The notes under the pieces are model-generated. The model did not search any database. It saw only the letters and a list, made by a program, of their open reading frames with translations, and had not been told where the DNA came from. From assembly GCA_030834695.1 (NCBI GenBank), contig JAUQXK010000101.1, positions 1 through 64,000 of the forward strand: DNA of 64,000 nt. Direction: 5' to 3'. Positions 50,764-63,251 of this stretch are shown here, in pieces (the stretch's first letter is position 1; every line of letters starts with the position of its first letter). This stretch comes from Desulfobacterales bacterium (lineage in GTDB: Bacteria > Desulfobacterota > Desulfobacteria > Desulfobacterales > SpSt-501). Both the position numbers and the translations under genes were made by a program.

Positions 50764-52224
50764 TCACATCAGCTTCGCCACCACCAGCGTGACGTCATCC
50801 TCCTGGGACGCTTCCCCGCGAAAGTTTTGAACCGCTTCGATGACGGCGGACTGGATGCCGGCGGCCGACCGGGACGCGTTGGCGCGGACGACCTGGCGGA
50901 CGCGCTCGGCCCCGAAAAATTCGTCGGCTGTGTTGCGGGTCTCGGTGATCCCGTCGGTGCCGATGACGACCACCGAACCAGGCTCCCAGCCCTGCTGGGT
51001 GTAGTCCCGGTATTCGGCCGTGTCCACCACGCCCATCGCCATTCCCTCGCCGCCCAGTTCGCGGAAGGCCGCACGGACCGGGTCGTAAACCATGGCCGGC
51101 TCGTGTCCGGCGCGGACCCAGCGCAGCGTTTTCGCCCGTGCGTCGATTTCGAGGAAGAACATGCTCATGAAGCGGCCCGTGGGGGCGCTGTCGCGCGTCA
51201 GGTAGCGGTTGACGTCCCGTGCCAGCAGGGCCGGTGTTTTGAAGCTCTGGGCCTCCGCGAGCAGATAGGCCCTTGCGGAGGCCATGAAGAGCGCCGCGTC
51301 GATCCCGTGGCCGGAAACATCGGCCACCACCACCCCCAGCCGGTTTTCGGGCAGCACGACGTAATCATAATAATCCCCGCCGGTTTCCTGACAGTAAATG
51401 CTCGTGCCGGAAAGGTCCAGCCCAGGGACCACGGGGGGGTGGGACGGAAGCAACGTGCGTTGCACTTCTTCGGCCAGCTGGAGCGCCGTAAGGAGTTCGA
51501 TGCGGTGGCGCAGGCCTTCGATCATGGTGTTGGTGTGTCCGGCAATCAGGCCGAACTCGTCGCGGGTGGCGACCGGCACCATCCGGCTCAAATCCCCGTT
51601 GGTTACGCGCTCCAGCACCACGGTCTCGTTTTTGAATAGAAGCTTCAGGTTGCGGGAATAGGAAATGATCAGGTTGATGGCCAGCCCCAGCAGCACGGCC
51701 ATGATAAAAAGGACTTCGTAGGCAATTGACAGGACGGCCATTTGGATGGCGCCCGGATCGGTCCCGACCGTGGTCAGCCACGCCATGTCGCGGGCCAGGA
51801 CCATCAGGTTGACAACCGTGACACAGAGAGCGGTTGCGACGGCCACCAAGGTGAATCGTCGCGTCATGGAGTAGAGGCGTTTGGGCGGTGCACGGAAGGA
51901 ATCCCGGGCGAGGGCTTTCTGGATGACCGATCGCTCGCGGGATAGGGACATATCCAGCGCGATGAAGAAGCCGTAAATAAAAGCACCGGCGATCAGACTG
52001 AGCAAGCTTCCCGTTGGGAATTCGAAGAAGATGCGGTTCAGCATGGCTGCTAGCAAGCCGGCACTCAGCCCCGCTGTCAGGTCGAAGAAGAATTGCCGCA
52101 CCGGTTGCGAGACATTTTCGGCGGACGTCACCCAGCGGGCTTCCAACGGCCGGCGTAGAACCAGAACGGCCCCGTACGCTAAGAAGATGTGCACCCCCAG
52201 CCTCACGGGGGGTAGCTCGGCCAT
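50764..52224 (-). CDS. Membrane PP2C-type phosphatase, RsbU/SpoIIE family
   Basis: The 486-residue product has about five membrane helices in its first 200 residues, a HAMP-like linker (NETVVLERVTNGDLSRMVPVATRDEFGLIAGHTNTMIEGL), and a SpoIIE-type PP2C domain: LDLSGTSIYCQETGGDYYDYVVL, VVVADVSGHGIDAALFMA and IGTDGITETRN supply the metal-binding acidic residues. It should dephosphorylate a STAS protein, possibly the one at 41366-41698. It has no periplasmic sensor domain of known type, so the input may be sensed in the membrane. A 21-codon frame ends seven bases upstream. Confidence 0.93.
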   Translation of the reverse strand: MAELPPVRLGVHIFLAYGAVLVLRRPLEARWVTSAENVSQPVRQFFFDLTAGLSAGLLAAMLNRIFFEFPTGSLLSLIAGAFIYGFFIALDMSLSRERSVIQKALARDSFRAPPKRLYSMTRRFTLVAVATALCVTVVNLMVLARDMAWLTTVGTDPGAIQMAVLSIAYEVLFIMAVLLGLAINLIISYSRNLKLLFKNETVVLERVTNGDLSRMVPVATRDEFGLIAGHTNTMIEGLRHRIELLTALQLAEEVQRTLLPSHPPVVPGLDLSGTSIYCQETGGDYYDYVVLPENRLGVVVADVSGHGIDAALFMASARAYLLAEAQSFKTPALLARDVNRYLTRDSAPTGRFMSMFFLEIDARAKTLRWVRAGHEPAMVYDPVRAAFRELGGEGMAMGVVDTAEYRDYTQQGWEPGSVVVIGTDGITETRNTADEFFGAERVRQVVRANASRSAAGIQSAVIEAVQNFRGEASQEDDVTLVVAKLM

Positions 52225-52535
52225 GAAGGGTCAGACCTGGCCCCCATAGACGGTCAGGATGACGACAGCCAAGATATAGTGAATGACAATTCGCATGACG
52301 GCAGCCTTTGTATACGGTTTCAGCTTGCGACAGGTGATGGCCGGTGTTTGGATGAGTATTAAGACACGAACCTTCCGTGTCAACCAGGGCGCCCGACTGA
52401 CGGCAAATGCGCTCAGCGGCCCACTGGAATGTTTTTGACAAACAATCTCCGCGAACGGTATATACAACGACTCTCGCCGGCAGCGTACCTTCGGCGACCC
52501 GGCCGCCTGGGATGAGCCGGGAGCGGGATCGGAAC
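52225..52535. other. Divergent intergenic region
   Basis: Apart from the small minus-strand reading frame at 52231-52296, this 311-base gap between the PP2C gene and the DUF2065 gene contains no recognisable feature. It must hold both promoters. Confidence 0.45.
52231..52296 (-). CDS. Possible 21-residue membrane peptide ahead of the PP2C gene
   Basis: An ATG-initiated frame encodes 21 residues (MRIVIHYILAVVILTVYGGQ plus Val), almost one membrane helix. It ends in TGA, and six bases later the ATG of the PP2C gene begins, a spacing suited to translational coupling. No strong Shine-Dalgarno precedes it, and it may be chance. Confidence 0.3.
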   Translation of the reverse strand: MRIVIHYILAVVILTVYGGQV

Positions 52536-52721
52536 ATGAAATATTTCCTGTGCGTTCTCGGAATGGTCTTGATTGTCGAAGGGCTTCCGTATTTTGCTTT
52601 TCCCGCCCGGATGAAGAGCTGGATCGCCCATATTGCCGCGACGTCTGAAAGGCATCTGCGGCGGGTCGGGCTGGCTCTCATGGCGGTCGGGCTTTGGCTG
52701 GTCTACCTGGGGCGATCCTGA
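52536..52721 (+). CDS. DUF2065 (YjeT-like) small membrane protein
   Basis: This 61-residue protein from the ATG at 52536 has two membrane helices, MKYFLCVLGMVLIVEGLPYF and LRRVGLALMAVGLWLVYLG, joined by a short loop with FAFPARMKSWI. That is the DUF2065 pattern (EGLPYFAFP and a second Gly-rich helix). The function of the family is not established; it is often encoded near membrane protease or tRNA-modification genes. queA follows 54 bases downstream. Confidence 0.88.
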   Translation: MKYFLCVLGMVLIVEGLPYFAFPARMKSWIAHIAATSERHLRRVGLALMAVGLWLVYLGRS

Positions 52722-52775
52722 GTGACGGCCGTGGATGCGATGGCAGAAAAGAGGTAGAAACGGGCGGGCAGGGGC

Positions 52776-53825
52776 ATGTACTCCCTCGGGGATTACGACT
52801 ACGAGCTTCCACCGGATCTGATCGCCCAGCAGCCGGCCGAGCGCCGGGATCATTCGCGCCTGCTGAAGCTCGATCGCGTCACGGGTGCGGTGTCCCATCA
52901 CCGGTTCGACGCCCTGTCGCGCTTTCTGTCCGCCGGGGATGTCCTGGTGGTGAATGACACCGCCGTGATCAAGGCGCGGTTGCTGGGCAGGAAGGCGAGC
53001 GGCGGGCGGGTCGAGGTGTTTCTGCTGGATTTTGCAGGAGGCCGTCGTTCGGGCGACTCCGGCCGGTTCACCTGTGAATGTCTGGTTAAATCTTCGAAGC
53101 CCTCGAGGGTGGGAACCCGGTTTGTTTTCGGTGAGGGCTTGGCCGGTCGGGTGACCGCCGTGAGCGACAGGACCTGCCAGGTCGAATTCTCGGGAGACGA
53201 GGATTTCGACGCGGCCCTCGATCGGGTCGGGCACGTGCCGCTTCCGCCCTACATCCGGCGAGCCGATGAACCGGAGGACCGAACCGCGTATCAGACCGTG
53301 TACGCTTCCGTGCGAGGGGCGGTGGCCGCCCCCACGGCCGGCCTGCACTTTACCCCTGAGCTTTTGCGCGGGCTGCAGGCTATTGGAGTTGTGATGGCGC
53401 CCATCACGCTCCACGTCGGTTATGGAACGTTTGCGCCGGTGCGGGCCGTGGACATCCGCGAACACCGGATGCACGCCGAGCGCTTCTCAGTCCCGGCGGA
53501 AACGGCCGCCGCCGGTCAGGCCGCCCGTAACAACGGCCAGCGGGTGGTGGCCGTCGGCACCACGGCGGTGCGCACCTTGGAGTTCGCAGCCGATGCGCAG
53601 GGGCGGCTGGCAGCCGATAGCGGGACTTGCGACCTCTTCATCTACCCCGGCTTCCGGTTTAAAGCGGTCGATGCCATGATCACCAACTTCCACTTGCCGA
53701 AATCGACCCTGCTGATGCTGGTCTCGGCCTTTGCCGGCCGCGAGCATGTCCTGAATGCCTACCGAGAAGCGGTGGCCGAGCGCTACCGGTTTTACAGCTA
53801 CGGGGACGCGATGCTGATTCTGTAA
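52776..53825 (+). CDS. queA: S-adenosylmethionine:tRNA ribosyltransferase-isomerase
   Basis: QueA transfers the ribosyl group of SAM to 7-aminomethyl-7-deazaguanine in tRNA, giving epoxyqueuosine. The 349-residue product has the diagnostic N-terminus DYDYELPPDLIAQQPAERRDHSRLL, DVLVVNDTAVIKARL, VAAPTAGLHFTPELL, ITLHVGYGTFAPVR and the C-terminal TNFHLPKSTLLMLVSAFAG. Length is normal. tgt follows at about 100 bases in the same direction, separated by a palindromic repeat, the classical queA-tgt pairing. Confidence 0.97.
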   Translation: MYSLGDYDYELPPDLIAQQPAERRDHSRLLKLDRVTGAVSHHRFDALSRFLSAGDVLVVNDTAVIKARLLGRKASGGRVEVFLLDFAGGRRSGDSGRFTCECLVKSSKPSRVGTRFVFGEGLAGRVTAVSDRTCQVEFSGDEDFDAALDRVGHVPLPPYIRRADEPEDRTAYQTVYASVRGAVAAPTAGLHFTPELLRGLQAIGVVMAPITLHVGYGTFAPVRAVDIREHRMHAERFSVPAETAAAGQAARNNGQRVVAVGTTAVRTLEFAADAQGRLAADSGTCDLFIYPGFRFKAVDAMITNFHLPKSTLLMLVSAFAGREHVLNAYREAVAERYRFYSYGDAMLIL

Positions 53826-55052
<1,227 letters not shown>

Positions 55053-55072
55053 TATAGCCTGATAAGCCGTAA

Positions 55073-55160
55073 GATACCGGATGCGGGATGAGGCCCCCGC
55101 GCACCAGAGGTTTTCTTCCTCATCCAGGATCGAGTATCGCGCGAAGCGCCTATCCAGCAT
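55073..55160. repeat. Intergenic palindromic element, family B (copy 3)
   Basis: GATACCGGATGCGGGATGAG (55073-55092) is answered by CTCATCCAGGATCGAGTATC (from 55119), then GCGCGAAGCGCC and TATCCAGCAT. The units are those of the copies at 48625, 50659 and 55914. Confidence 0.6.
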
Positions 55161-55219
55161 CGTTCGGCATCCACGAGAATACGTGTCGTTCGAATGTCTC
55201 TGGATGAAAGGAGATACCC

Positions 55220-55441
55220 ATGAAAGAAAAGGTACAGGCCGCCATCGACAAGATTCGGCCGATGCTCCAGCGGGACGGAGGGGATGTGGAGCTGGTGGAC
55301 GTGCAGGACGGCGTTGTCACCGTGCGCCTGCGGGGAGCGTGTGCGGGCTGTCCCATGTCCCAGATGACCCTCAAGAACGGGATCGAGAAGTTACTGAAGA
55401 GAGAGATTCCGGAGGTCGTTGCGGTTCAGGCGGCGGAGTAG
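55220..55441 (+). CDS. NifU-like C-terminal domain protein
   Basis: This 73-residue protein is a stand-alone NifU C-terminal (Nfu-type) domain: KIRPMLQRDGGDVELVDVQDGVVTVRLRGACAGCPMS carries the Cys-x2-Cys that binds a transferable 4Fe-4S cluster between two subunits. AAAGGAG precedes the ATG. It probably acts in Fe-S cluster assembly or delivery in the cytoplasm. It stands alone between repeat elements. Confidence 0.95.
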   Translation: MKEKVQAAIDKIRPMLQRDGGDVELVDVQDGVVTVRLRGACAGCPMSQMTLKNGIEKLLKREIPEVVAVQAAE

Positions 55442-55458
55442 GAAGATGTAAAATCGGA

Positions 55459-55490
55459 GATTCGAAATTTCAAATCTGAAATTTGAAATC
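55459..55490. repeat. Short AT-rich palindrome, family E
   Basis: GATTCGAAATTT (55459-55470) and AAATTTGAAATC (55479-55490) are inverted copies with one mismatch around CAAATCTG. AT-rich elements of this type stand out sharply from the GC-rich surroundings. It lies 10 bases before the Shine-Dalgarno of the epimerase gene. Confidence 0.6.
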
Positions 55491-55505
55491 CTAAGGGAGG
55501 CGGGC

Positions 55506-55907
55506 ATGAAGATTTTGAAGATCGACCATCTGGGGATTGCCGTAAAGAGCATCGAGGGCGGGAAGAATTTCTGGACGGACGCGCTGGGCCTCAAATTCGA
55601 AGGGACCGAGACCGTGGCCGAGCAGAAGGTGACGACCGCGTTCCTGCCGGTCGGGGAGAGCGAGGTCGAACTGCTGGAGTCCACCGCACCCGACGGCCCC
55701 ATTGCCAAGTATCTGGAAAAAAAAGGCGAGGGGATCCAACACATCGCCTTCCGCGTGGAGAACATCGAAGAAGCCCTGGCCGAGCTCAAGGCCAAGGGAA
55801 TCCAGCTGATCGACGAGAAGCCGCGCAAGGGCGCCGGCGGGGCGCGGATCGCGTTCCTGCACCCCAGGGCGACCAGCGGCGTGCTGGTCGAGCTGTGCGA
55901 GCGTTGA
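55506..55907 (+). CDS. mce: Methylmalonyl-CoA epimerase
   Basis: Mce converts (S)- to (R)-methylmalonyl-CoA. The 133-residue product has the glyoxalase/VOC fold with the metal ligands in [15 protein letters not shown] (His), [31 protein letters not shown] (His) and GVLVELCE (Glu). AAGGGAGG lies six bases before the ATG. It starts the propionate module, the other steps of which are encoded directly downstream. Confidence 0.96.
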   Translation: MKILKIDHLGIAVKSIEGGKNFWTDALGLKFEGTETVAEQKVTTAFLPVGESEVELLESTAPDGPIAKYLEKKGEGIQHIAFRVENIEEALAELKAKGIQLIDEKPRKGAGGARIAFLHPRATSGVLVELCER

Positions 55908-55913
55908 AAGACG

Positions 55914-56012
55914 GATGCTGGATACGGGATACTCGAAACTGGAAACTGGATGCTCGATAGTGGAAAGGGATTTTGCTTTTATCGAGCATCCAGTATCACG
56001 CGAAGCGCTGAT
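55914..56012. repeat. Intergenic palindromic element, family B (copy 4)
   Basis: ACTGGATGCTCGATA (55946-55960) and TATCGAGCATCCAGT (55981-55995) are perfect 15-base inverted copies with a 20-base loop, the best hairpin of the family. GGATACGGGATACTCG flanks on the left and CACGCGAAGCGCT on the right, as in the other copies. Confidence 0.75.
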
Positions 56013-56085
56013 CGGGTATCGCCCGATAATTAAACTTGGCGTCTGAACAGCCTGAACGATTCGACCATCACCAACGGAGGAGACC

Positions 56086-58212
<2,127 letters not shown>

Positions 58213-58290
58213 CCCGTCAGCCCGTTGGCCCGTTGCAGGGAAAACCGCGTTCTTTAACGGGTCAACGGGCGCACAGGCCAACCCGTCGCC
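58213..58290. repeat. Intergenic palindromic element, family C (copy 1)
   Basis: CCCGTTGGCCCGTT (near 58221) and AACGGGTCAACGGG (58256-58269) are inverted copies with one mismatch. The units (CCCGTTGGCC, AACCCGTCAGCCCGTT) recur at 60893-60985. It separates mcm and meaB. Confidence 0.65.
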
Positions 58291-58298
58291 CTGTATAA

Positions 58299-59291
58299 AT
58301 GAAACCGGTTGACCCGCAAACATACATCGCCGGTGTGCTGTCCGGCGACCGCCGCATGCTGTCCAAGGCCATCACGCTGATCGAAAGCGCGCTGACCACC
58401 CATCAGGAAGCGGCGCGCCGGATGTTGAGCGCGCTCCTGCCCAAGACCGGTGCGGCCGTGCGACTGGGGATCACCGGGGTCCCGGGCGTGGGCAAGAGCA
58501 CCTTCATCGAGAGCTTCGGAACGATGCTCGTCCGCGAAGGCCACCGGGTGGCCGTGCTGGCCGTCGATCCCAGCAGCGCCCGCAGCGGGGGCAGCGTCAT
58601 GGCCGACAAGACCCGCATGGAGAAGCTTTCGATCGAGCCTCGGGCCTTCATCCGGCCGTCGCCCTCCGGGGGTACCCTGGGCGGGGTGGCGCGCAAGACC
58701 CGGGAGACCATGCTGCTCTGCGAGGCGGCGGGCTACGATGTAATCATCGTGGAAACCGTGGGGGTCGGCCAGTCCGAGACCGCCGTGGCATCGATGGTGG
58801 ATTTCTTTTTGGTGCTTCTTCTGGCGGGGGCCGGCGACGAACTGCAGGGGCTCAAGAAGGGCATCCTCGAGCTGGCCGACGCGCTGGCGATCAATAAGGC
58901 GGACGGCGAAAACATCGACCCGGCTCGGAAGGCCGCCAACGTCTTCGAGCTGGCGCTGCACCTGGTGCAGCCCGCCTCTCCGCGCTGGACGCCGCCGGTG
59001 CTCACCTGCAGCGCCCGCGAAATGACCGGCATCGATACGATCTGGAAAACCGTCCTCCGGCACCGCGAGGTCTTCTCCGCGTCGCATGAGCTGGAGGAGA
59101 AGCGCCGGCGTCAGGCCGTGGACTGGATGTGGTCGCTGATCGATGAGGGCCTCAAGGAGCGCTTTGTCCACCAGCCGGAGATCAAGAAACAGTTGCCGCG
59201 CATCCTGCGCGAGGTCGACCGGGGCACCCTTGCTCCCACCGCCGCCGCCGACAAGCTGCTTTTTTTGCTTGACAACGAAAGCTATCAATAG
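58299..59291 (+). CDS. meaB: Methylmalonyl-CoA mutase-associated G-protein chaperone MeaB
   Basis: MeaB is a GTPase that gates cobalamin loading and protects the mutase. The 330-residue product has the P-loop GVPGVGKST (60-68), the switch region LAVDPSSARSGGSVMADKTRM, the Walker-B-like DVIIVETVGVGQSE, and the base-recognition motif AINKADG. The C-terminal dimerisation arm follows. It lies directly after mcm. It would be expected to be conserved only if a functional mutase is made, which bears on the TAA in mcm. Confidence 0.95.
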   Translation: MKPVDPQTYIAGVLSGDRRMLSKAITLIESALTTHQEAARRMLSALLPKTGAAVRLGITGVPGVGKSTFIESFGTMLVREGHRVAVLAVDPSSARSGGSVMADKTRMEKLSIEPRAFIRPSPSGGTLGGVARKTRETMLLCEAAGYDVIIVETVGVGQSETAVASMVDFFLVLLLAGAGDELQGLKKGILELADALAINKADGENIDPARKAANVFELALHLVQPASPRWTPPVLTCSAREMTGIDTIWKTVLRHREVFSASHELEEKRRRQAVDWMWSLIDEGLKERFVHQPEIKKQLPRILREVDRGTLAPTAAADKLLFLLDNESYQ

Positions 59292-59337
59292 GATTTAATT
59301 AAACTTTTAAACAGCCTGCAGGAAAGGAACAACGAGT

Positions 59338-60888
59338 ATGGGCACCACCGAGGACAAAATCAAGGACCTGAAGGCCCGCGAGGCTGAGCTGCTCAAGATG
59401 GGCGGCGACAAGGCCGTGGCCCAGCATAAGGAAAAAGGCAAGCTCACCGCCCGCGAGCGACTGAACCTGCTCTTCGACACTGGCACCTTCCGCGAACTCG
59501 ACATGTTCGTCAGTCACCGTTGCGCCAATTTCGGTATGGAAAAAGTTCAAATCCCCTCCGACGGGGTCATCACCGGCCACGGACGGGTCGACGGCCGGCC
59601 GGTGTTCGCCTTCTCCCAGGATTTCACCGCGCGCGCCGGCAGCCTCGGCGAGATGCATTCCAAAAAGATCTGCAAGGCCATGGACCTGGCGCTCAAGGCC
59701 GGTGTGCCTTTCGTCGGCATGAACGACTCCGGCGGGGCCCGCATCCAGGAGGGGGTCGACGCCCTGTCCGGTTACGGCCAGATTTTTTTCCGCAACTCGG
59801 CATGCTCCGGCGTCATCCCGCAGATCTCGGCCATCATGGGACCGACGGCGGGCGGAGCGGTCTACTCGCCGGCCATGACCGACTACGTCTTCATGGTCAA
59901 GAACACGAGCTACATGTTCATCACCGGTCCCGAAGTCATCAAGGCGGTAACGGGCGAAGAGATCAGCTTCGAGGCCCTGGGCGGCGCCAAGACCCACAAC
60001 GAAAAGAGCGGGGTGGCGCACTTCGCCTGCGAGAGCGATGCCGACTGCATCGCGCAGATCCAGCGGCTGCTCTCCTTCCTGCCATCGAACAACATGGAGG
60101 ACCCGCCCGTTGTCGCCGGCGACGACCCGCACCGCACGGCGCCGGCCCTGGACCGCATCATCCCCGATCAGCCCGGCAAGGCCTACGACATGAAAGAGGT
60201 GATCAGGGCCATCGTGGACAACGGCGACTTCTTCGAGCCGCATCAGTTTTTCGCCCCGAACATCATCGTATGCTTTGCGCGGCTGAACGGCCGTACCATC
60301 GGGATCATCGCCAACCAGCCCAAGAATCTGGCCGGGTGCCTGGACATCAACGCCTCGGACAAGGCGACCCGTTTCATCCGCTTCTGCGACGCCTTTAACA
60401 TTCCGATGCTCACCATCGCCGATGTCCCCGGCTACCTGCCCGGCAGCAACCAGGAGTGGGGCGGCATCATCCGCCACGGCGCCAAGCTGCTGTGGTGCTA
60501 TTCCGAGGCCACGGTGCCCAAGCTCCTGCTGGTGACGCGCAAGGACTACGGCGGCTCCTACCTCGCCATGTGCTCCAGAGACCTGGGCGCGGACATGGCG
60601 TTCGCCTGGCCGACGGCGGAGATCGCCGTCATGGGGGCCGAGGGAGCGGCCAACATCATCCACCGCAAGGAGATCACCGAGGCCGTCGATCCGGGCGCCA
60701 AGCGCAAGGAGAAAATTCAGGAATACGAGAAGCTGTTCTCCAACCCGTATGTCGCCGCCAGCCGCGGCTATATCGATGCCGTCATCGTGCCGAGCGAAAC
60801 CCGGCCGCGGTTGATCGATGCGCTGGAAACGATGTGCGCCAAACGCGAGCTGCGGCCGCCCAAGAAGCACGGCAACATTCCCATGTGA
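59338..60888 (+). CDS. Acyl-CoA carboxyltransferase (methylmalonyl-CoA carboxyltransferase 12S/PccB type)
   Basis: This 516-residue crotonase-fold carboxyltransferase moves the carboxyl group between biotin and propionyl-CoA/methylmalonyl-CoA. It has KGKLTARERLNLLFD at the N-terminus, FSQDFTARAGSLGEMHSKKICKAMDLA, GMNDSGGARIQEGVDALSGYG, GPTAGGAVYSPAMTDYVFMV and the second oxyanion region NLAGCLDINASDKATRFIRF, with the acyl-CoA site in DVPGYLPGSNQEWGGIIRHGAKLL. With no biotin carboxylase subunit nearby but a 5S-biotin fusion downstream, a transcarboxylase function with pyruvate/oxaloacetate is the likely one. Confidence 0.95.
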   Translation: MGTTEDKIKDLKAREAELLKMGGDKAVAQHKEKGKLTARERLNLLFDTGTFRELDMFVSHRCANFGMEKVQIPSDGVITGHGRVDGRPVFAFSQDFTARAGSLGEMHSKKICKAMDLALKAGVPFVGMNDSGGARIQEGVDALSGYGQIFFRNSACSGVIPQISAIMGPTAGGAVYSPAMTDYVFMVKNTSYMFITGPEVIKAVTGEEISFEALGGAKTHNEKSGVAHFACESDADCIAQIQRLLSFLPSNNMEDPPVVAGDDPHRTAPALDRIIPDQPGKAYDMKEVIRAIVDNGDFFEPHQFFAPNIIVCFARLNGRTIGIIANQPKNLAGCLDINASDKATRFIRFCDAFNIPMLTIADVPGYLPGSNQEWGGIIRHGAKLLWCYSEATVPKLLLVTRKDYGGSYLAMCSRDLGADMAFAWPTAEIAVMGAEGAANIIHRKEITEAVDPGAKRKEKIQEYEKLFSNPYVAASRGYIDAVIVPSETRPRLIDALETMCAKRELRPPKKHGNIPM

Positions 60889-60892
60889 AGAC

Positions 60893-60985
60893 GGTTGGCC
60901 CGTGGACCCGTTAACCCGTCAGCCCGTTGAAAGCGAAAAGCGTTTTTTCCGGGCCAACGGACGCACGGGCCAACGGGTAAACGGA
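60893..60985. repeat. Intergenic palindromic element, family C (copy 2)
   Basis: GTTGGCCCGTG (60894-60904) and CACGGGCCAAC (60964-60974) are perfect inverted copies; ACCCGTTAACCCGTC and GGGTAAACGG pair in part inside and outside. The same units make up the copy at 58213-58290. Confidence 0.65.
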
Positions 60986-60998
60986 TAGAGAGGAACGT

Positions 60999-61208
60999 AT
61001 GACCGACACCCAGAAAAAATTCGCCGCCGCCATCGCTGCGGTGATGCAGGTTTTGCAGGAGGAAGAGCTGGCGGCGTCGCAGGTTGCGACGATGGACGCG
61101 GCGCCGGCAGCGCCCGCCGGGCCGAAGCTGTGGGCCCTGAACGGGCGCCAGGCCCAGATGCAGCTGCGCAACCTGATGCAGCTGCGCACCTTCACCCGCA
61201 TGGCATGA
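60999..61208 (+). CDS. Small carboxyltransferase-associated protein
   Basis: The 69-residue product has an N-terminal helix (QKKFAAAIAAVMQVLQEEELAA), an Ala/Pro linker (DAAPAAPAGPKLW) and a C-terminal helix (LNGRQAQMQLRNLMQLRTFTR). The layout, a WxxxGRQ-x-M ending after an Ala/Pro stretch, recalls the tail of OadG/MmdD-type small subunits, but no membrane helix is present. AGAGAGGAA precedes the ATG. Lying between the 12S and 5S-biotin genes, it is probably an assembly or linker subunit of the transcarboxylase. I cannot name it with certainty. Confidence 0.75.
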   Translation: MTDTQKKFAAAIAAVMQVLQEEELAASQVATMDAAPAAPAGPKLWALNGRQAQMQLRNLMQLRTFTRMA

Positions 61209-61249
61209 ACCGACCGCTTTATGCGAAATCATAAAAGGAGACCCTGGAA

Positions 61250-63247
61250 ATGAATAAAGAGACCGCCGTGAAAATGACCAAGATGAACTACGACCCCAAG
61301 CGCCCCAAGGCGGAGAACCCCGTCAAGATCGAAGACCTCTCTCTGCGGGACGGCCACCAGTCGCTTTTTGCCACACGCGGCCGCACCGAGGACATGCTGC
61401 CGGTGGCCGAGATGATGGACCAGGTGGGATTCTGGGCCATGGAGGTCTGGGGCGGGGCGACGTTCGACACCATGCACCGCTTCCTGAACGAGGACCCCTG
61501 GGAGCGCATTCGGACCCTGAAAAAGTACATCAAGAAGACCCCTTTTTCGATGCTGCTGCGCGGCCAGAACCTGGTCGGCTACCGCAATTACGCCGATGAC
61601 GTGGCCAAGGTTTTCGTCGAGCGTGCGGCCGCCAACGGGATGGATATCTTCCGGACCTTCGACGCGCTGAACGACTACCGCAACTTCGAAATCGTCGTAC
61701 CGGCCATCAAGGCCGCGGGCAAGCACTTCCAGGGCTGCATCTGCTACACCCTGACCGAGCCGCGCCTGGGCGGGGAGGTCTACAACATCGACTACTACGT
61801 GAAGAAGGCCAAGGATCTGGAGGCCATGGGGGCTGATACGATCTGCATCAAGGACATGGCCGGTCTGATCGCGCCCTACGACGCCTTCGAGCTGGTCGCG
61901 GCCCTGAAGAAAGCCGTCAAGCCGCCGATCCATCTCCACAGCCACTTCACCTCGGGCATGTCGGCCCTGTCCATGCTCAAAGCGGTCGAGGCCGGGGTCG
62001 ATATCATCGACACGGTGATGGCGCCCTACGCTTACCGCACGGCCCACGCCGCCATCGAGCCGCTGGTCATGGCGCTGCTCGGCACCAACCGCGACACCGG
62101 CTTCGATATCAAGCTGCTGGCCAAGATCAACGACGTGCTCGAGAAGGAAGTCATGCCCAAGTACAAGCACCTGCTCGACGACACCAAGGTGTCCATCATC
62201 GACATCAACGTTCTGCTGCACCAGACTCCGGGCGGCATGCTCTCCAACTTGGTCAACCAGCTCAAGGAGATGGACGCCGTGGAGCGCATCGACGACGTGT
62301 TCGCCGAGCTGCCGAAGGTGCGCAAGGACCTCGGCCAGATCCCGCTCGTCACCCCCACCAGCCAGATCGTGGGGGTCCAGACCGTCATGAACGTGCTCTT
62401 CGACACCAAGGAGGAGCGCTACAAGCGGATCACCGACCAGGTCAAGGACCTGTGCTACGGCCTGTACGGCAAGACGGCCGTTCCCATCAACTCGGACGTT
62501 CAGAAGAAGGCCCTCAAGGGCTATGCGCGCGGGGAGAAGCCCATTACGGCTCGCGCGGCCTCGGTGCTCGATCCCGAGCTGGAGAAGGCCAAGGAGGCCA
62601 CCAAGGGCCTTGCCAAGGACATCGACGACGTTCTGATTTACGCGTTGTATCCGGTCACCGGCCTGAAGTTTCTCAAGTGGAAGTACGGCAAGGAGGCCCC
62701 GCCGGTCGAGACCAAGGCGCGCACGATGGAAGAGGTCCGCGCCGAGGACGACCTCGTCCGCAAGGCCAAGGCGGGCCTGCTGGCGGAAAAGCCTCAGAAG
62801 AAGGCGCCGGCGCCGAGCGACCTTCTGCGCAAGTTCAATGTGTTCGTGGACGGCGAGTATTTCGAAGTCGGGGTGGACGCCATCGGCGGCGCCCCCATGG
62901 TGAACTATGCGCGTCCGATGGCGGCGCCGGTGGCTGCGCCGACGGCCGCCCAGACTCCCGCTCCGGCCCCCGCGCCCGCCGCGGCCCCGGAGGCCCCCAA
63001 GGCCGAGGCGCCCAAAGCGGCAGCCGACACCAAGGGGACTCCTCTGACAGCGCCCATGCCGGGCATGATCGTCAAATACCTGAAGAATGTCGGCGATTCG
63101 GTGAAGGAGGGCGAGACCCTGCTGGTCCTGGAAGCCATGAAGATGGAAAACGCGCTGCCGGCGCCGGCGACCGGCACCGTCAAAGCCCTGGGCTTCAGCA
63201 GCGGCGATTCGGTGAAGAAGGGTGACGTTCTGGCGGTGGTGGGATAG
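61250..63247 (+). CDS. Transcarboxylase 5S-biotin fusion (OadA/PycB type)
   Basis: This 665-residue protein joins a carboxyltransferase TIM barrel to a biotin carrier. Residues about 25-300 have [25 protein letters not shown] and [23 protein letters not shown] with metal-binding Asp and His residues. The conserved PYC domain follows ([24 protein letters not shown]). After an Ala/Pro-rich linker at about 560-600, the biotinyl domain carries EAMKMEN with biotin Lys631. It decarboxylates oxaloacetate or carboxylates pyruvate on biotin. With the 12S-type subunit it forms methylmalonyl-CoA:pyruvate transcarboxylase, in which 5S and 1.3S are separate in Propionibacterium. Confidence 0.94.
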   Translation: MNKETAVKMTKMNYDPKRPKAENPVKIEDLSLRDGHQSLFATRGRTEDMLPVAEMMDQVGFWAMEVWGGATFDTMHRFLNEDPWERIRTLKKYIKKTPFSMLLRGQNLVGYRNYADDVAKVFVERAAANGMDIFRTFDALNDYRNFEIVVPAIKAAGKHFQGCICYTLTEPRLGGEVYNIDYYVKKAKDLEAMGADTICIKDMAGLIAPYDAFELVAALKKAVKPPIHLHSHFTSGMSALSMLKAVEAGVDIIDTVMAPYAYRTAHAAIEPLVMALLGTNRDTGFDIKLLAKINDVLEKEVMPKYKHLLDDTKVSIIDINVLLHQTPGGMLSNLVNQLKEMDAVERIDDVFAELPKVRKDLGQIPLVTPTSQIVGVQTVMNVLFDTKEERYKRITDQVKDLCYGLYGKTAVPINSDVQKKALKGYARGEKPITARAASVLDPELEKAKEATKGLAKDIDDVLIYALYPVTGLKFLKWKYGKEAPPVETKARTMEEVRAEDDLVRKAKAGLLAEKPQKKAPAPSDLLRKFNVFVDGEYFEVGVDAIGGAPMVNYARPMAAPVAAPTAAQTPAPAPAPAAAPEAPKAEAPKAAADTKGTPLTAPMPGMIVKYLKNVGDSVKEGETLLVLEAMKMENALPAPATGTVKALGFSSGDSVKKGDVLAVVG

Positions 63248-63251
63248 AAAA

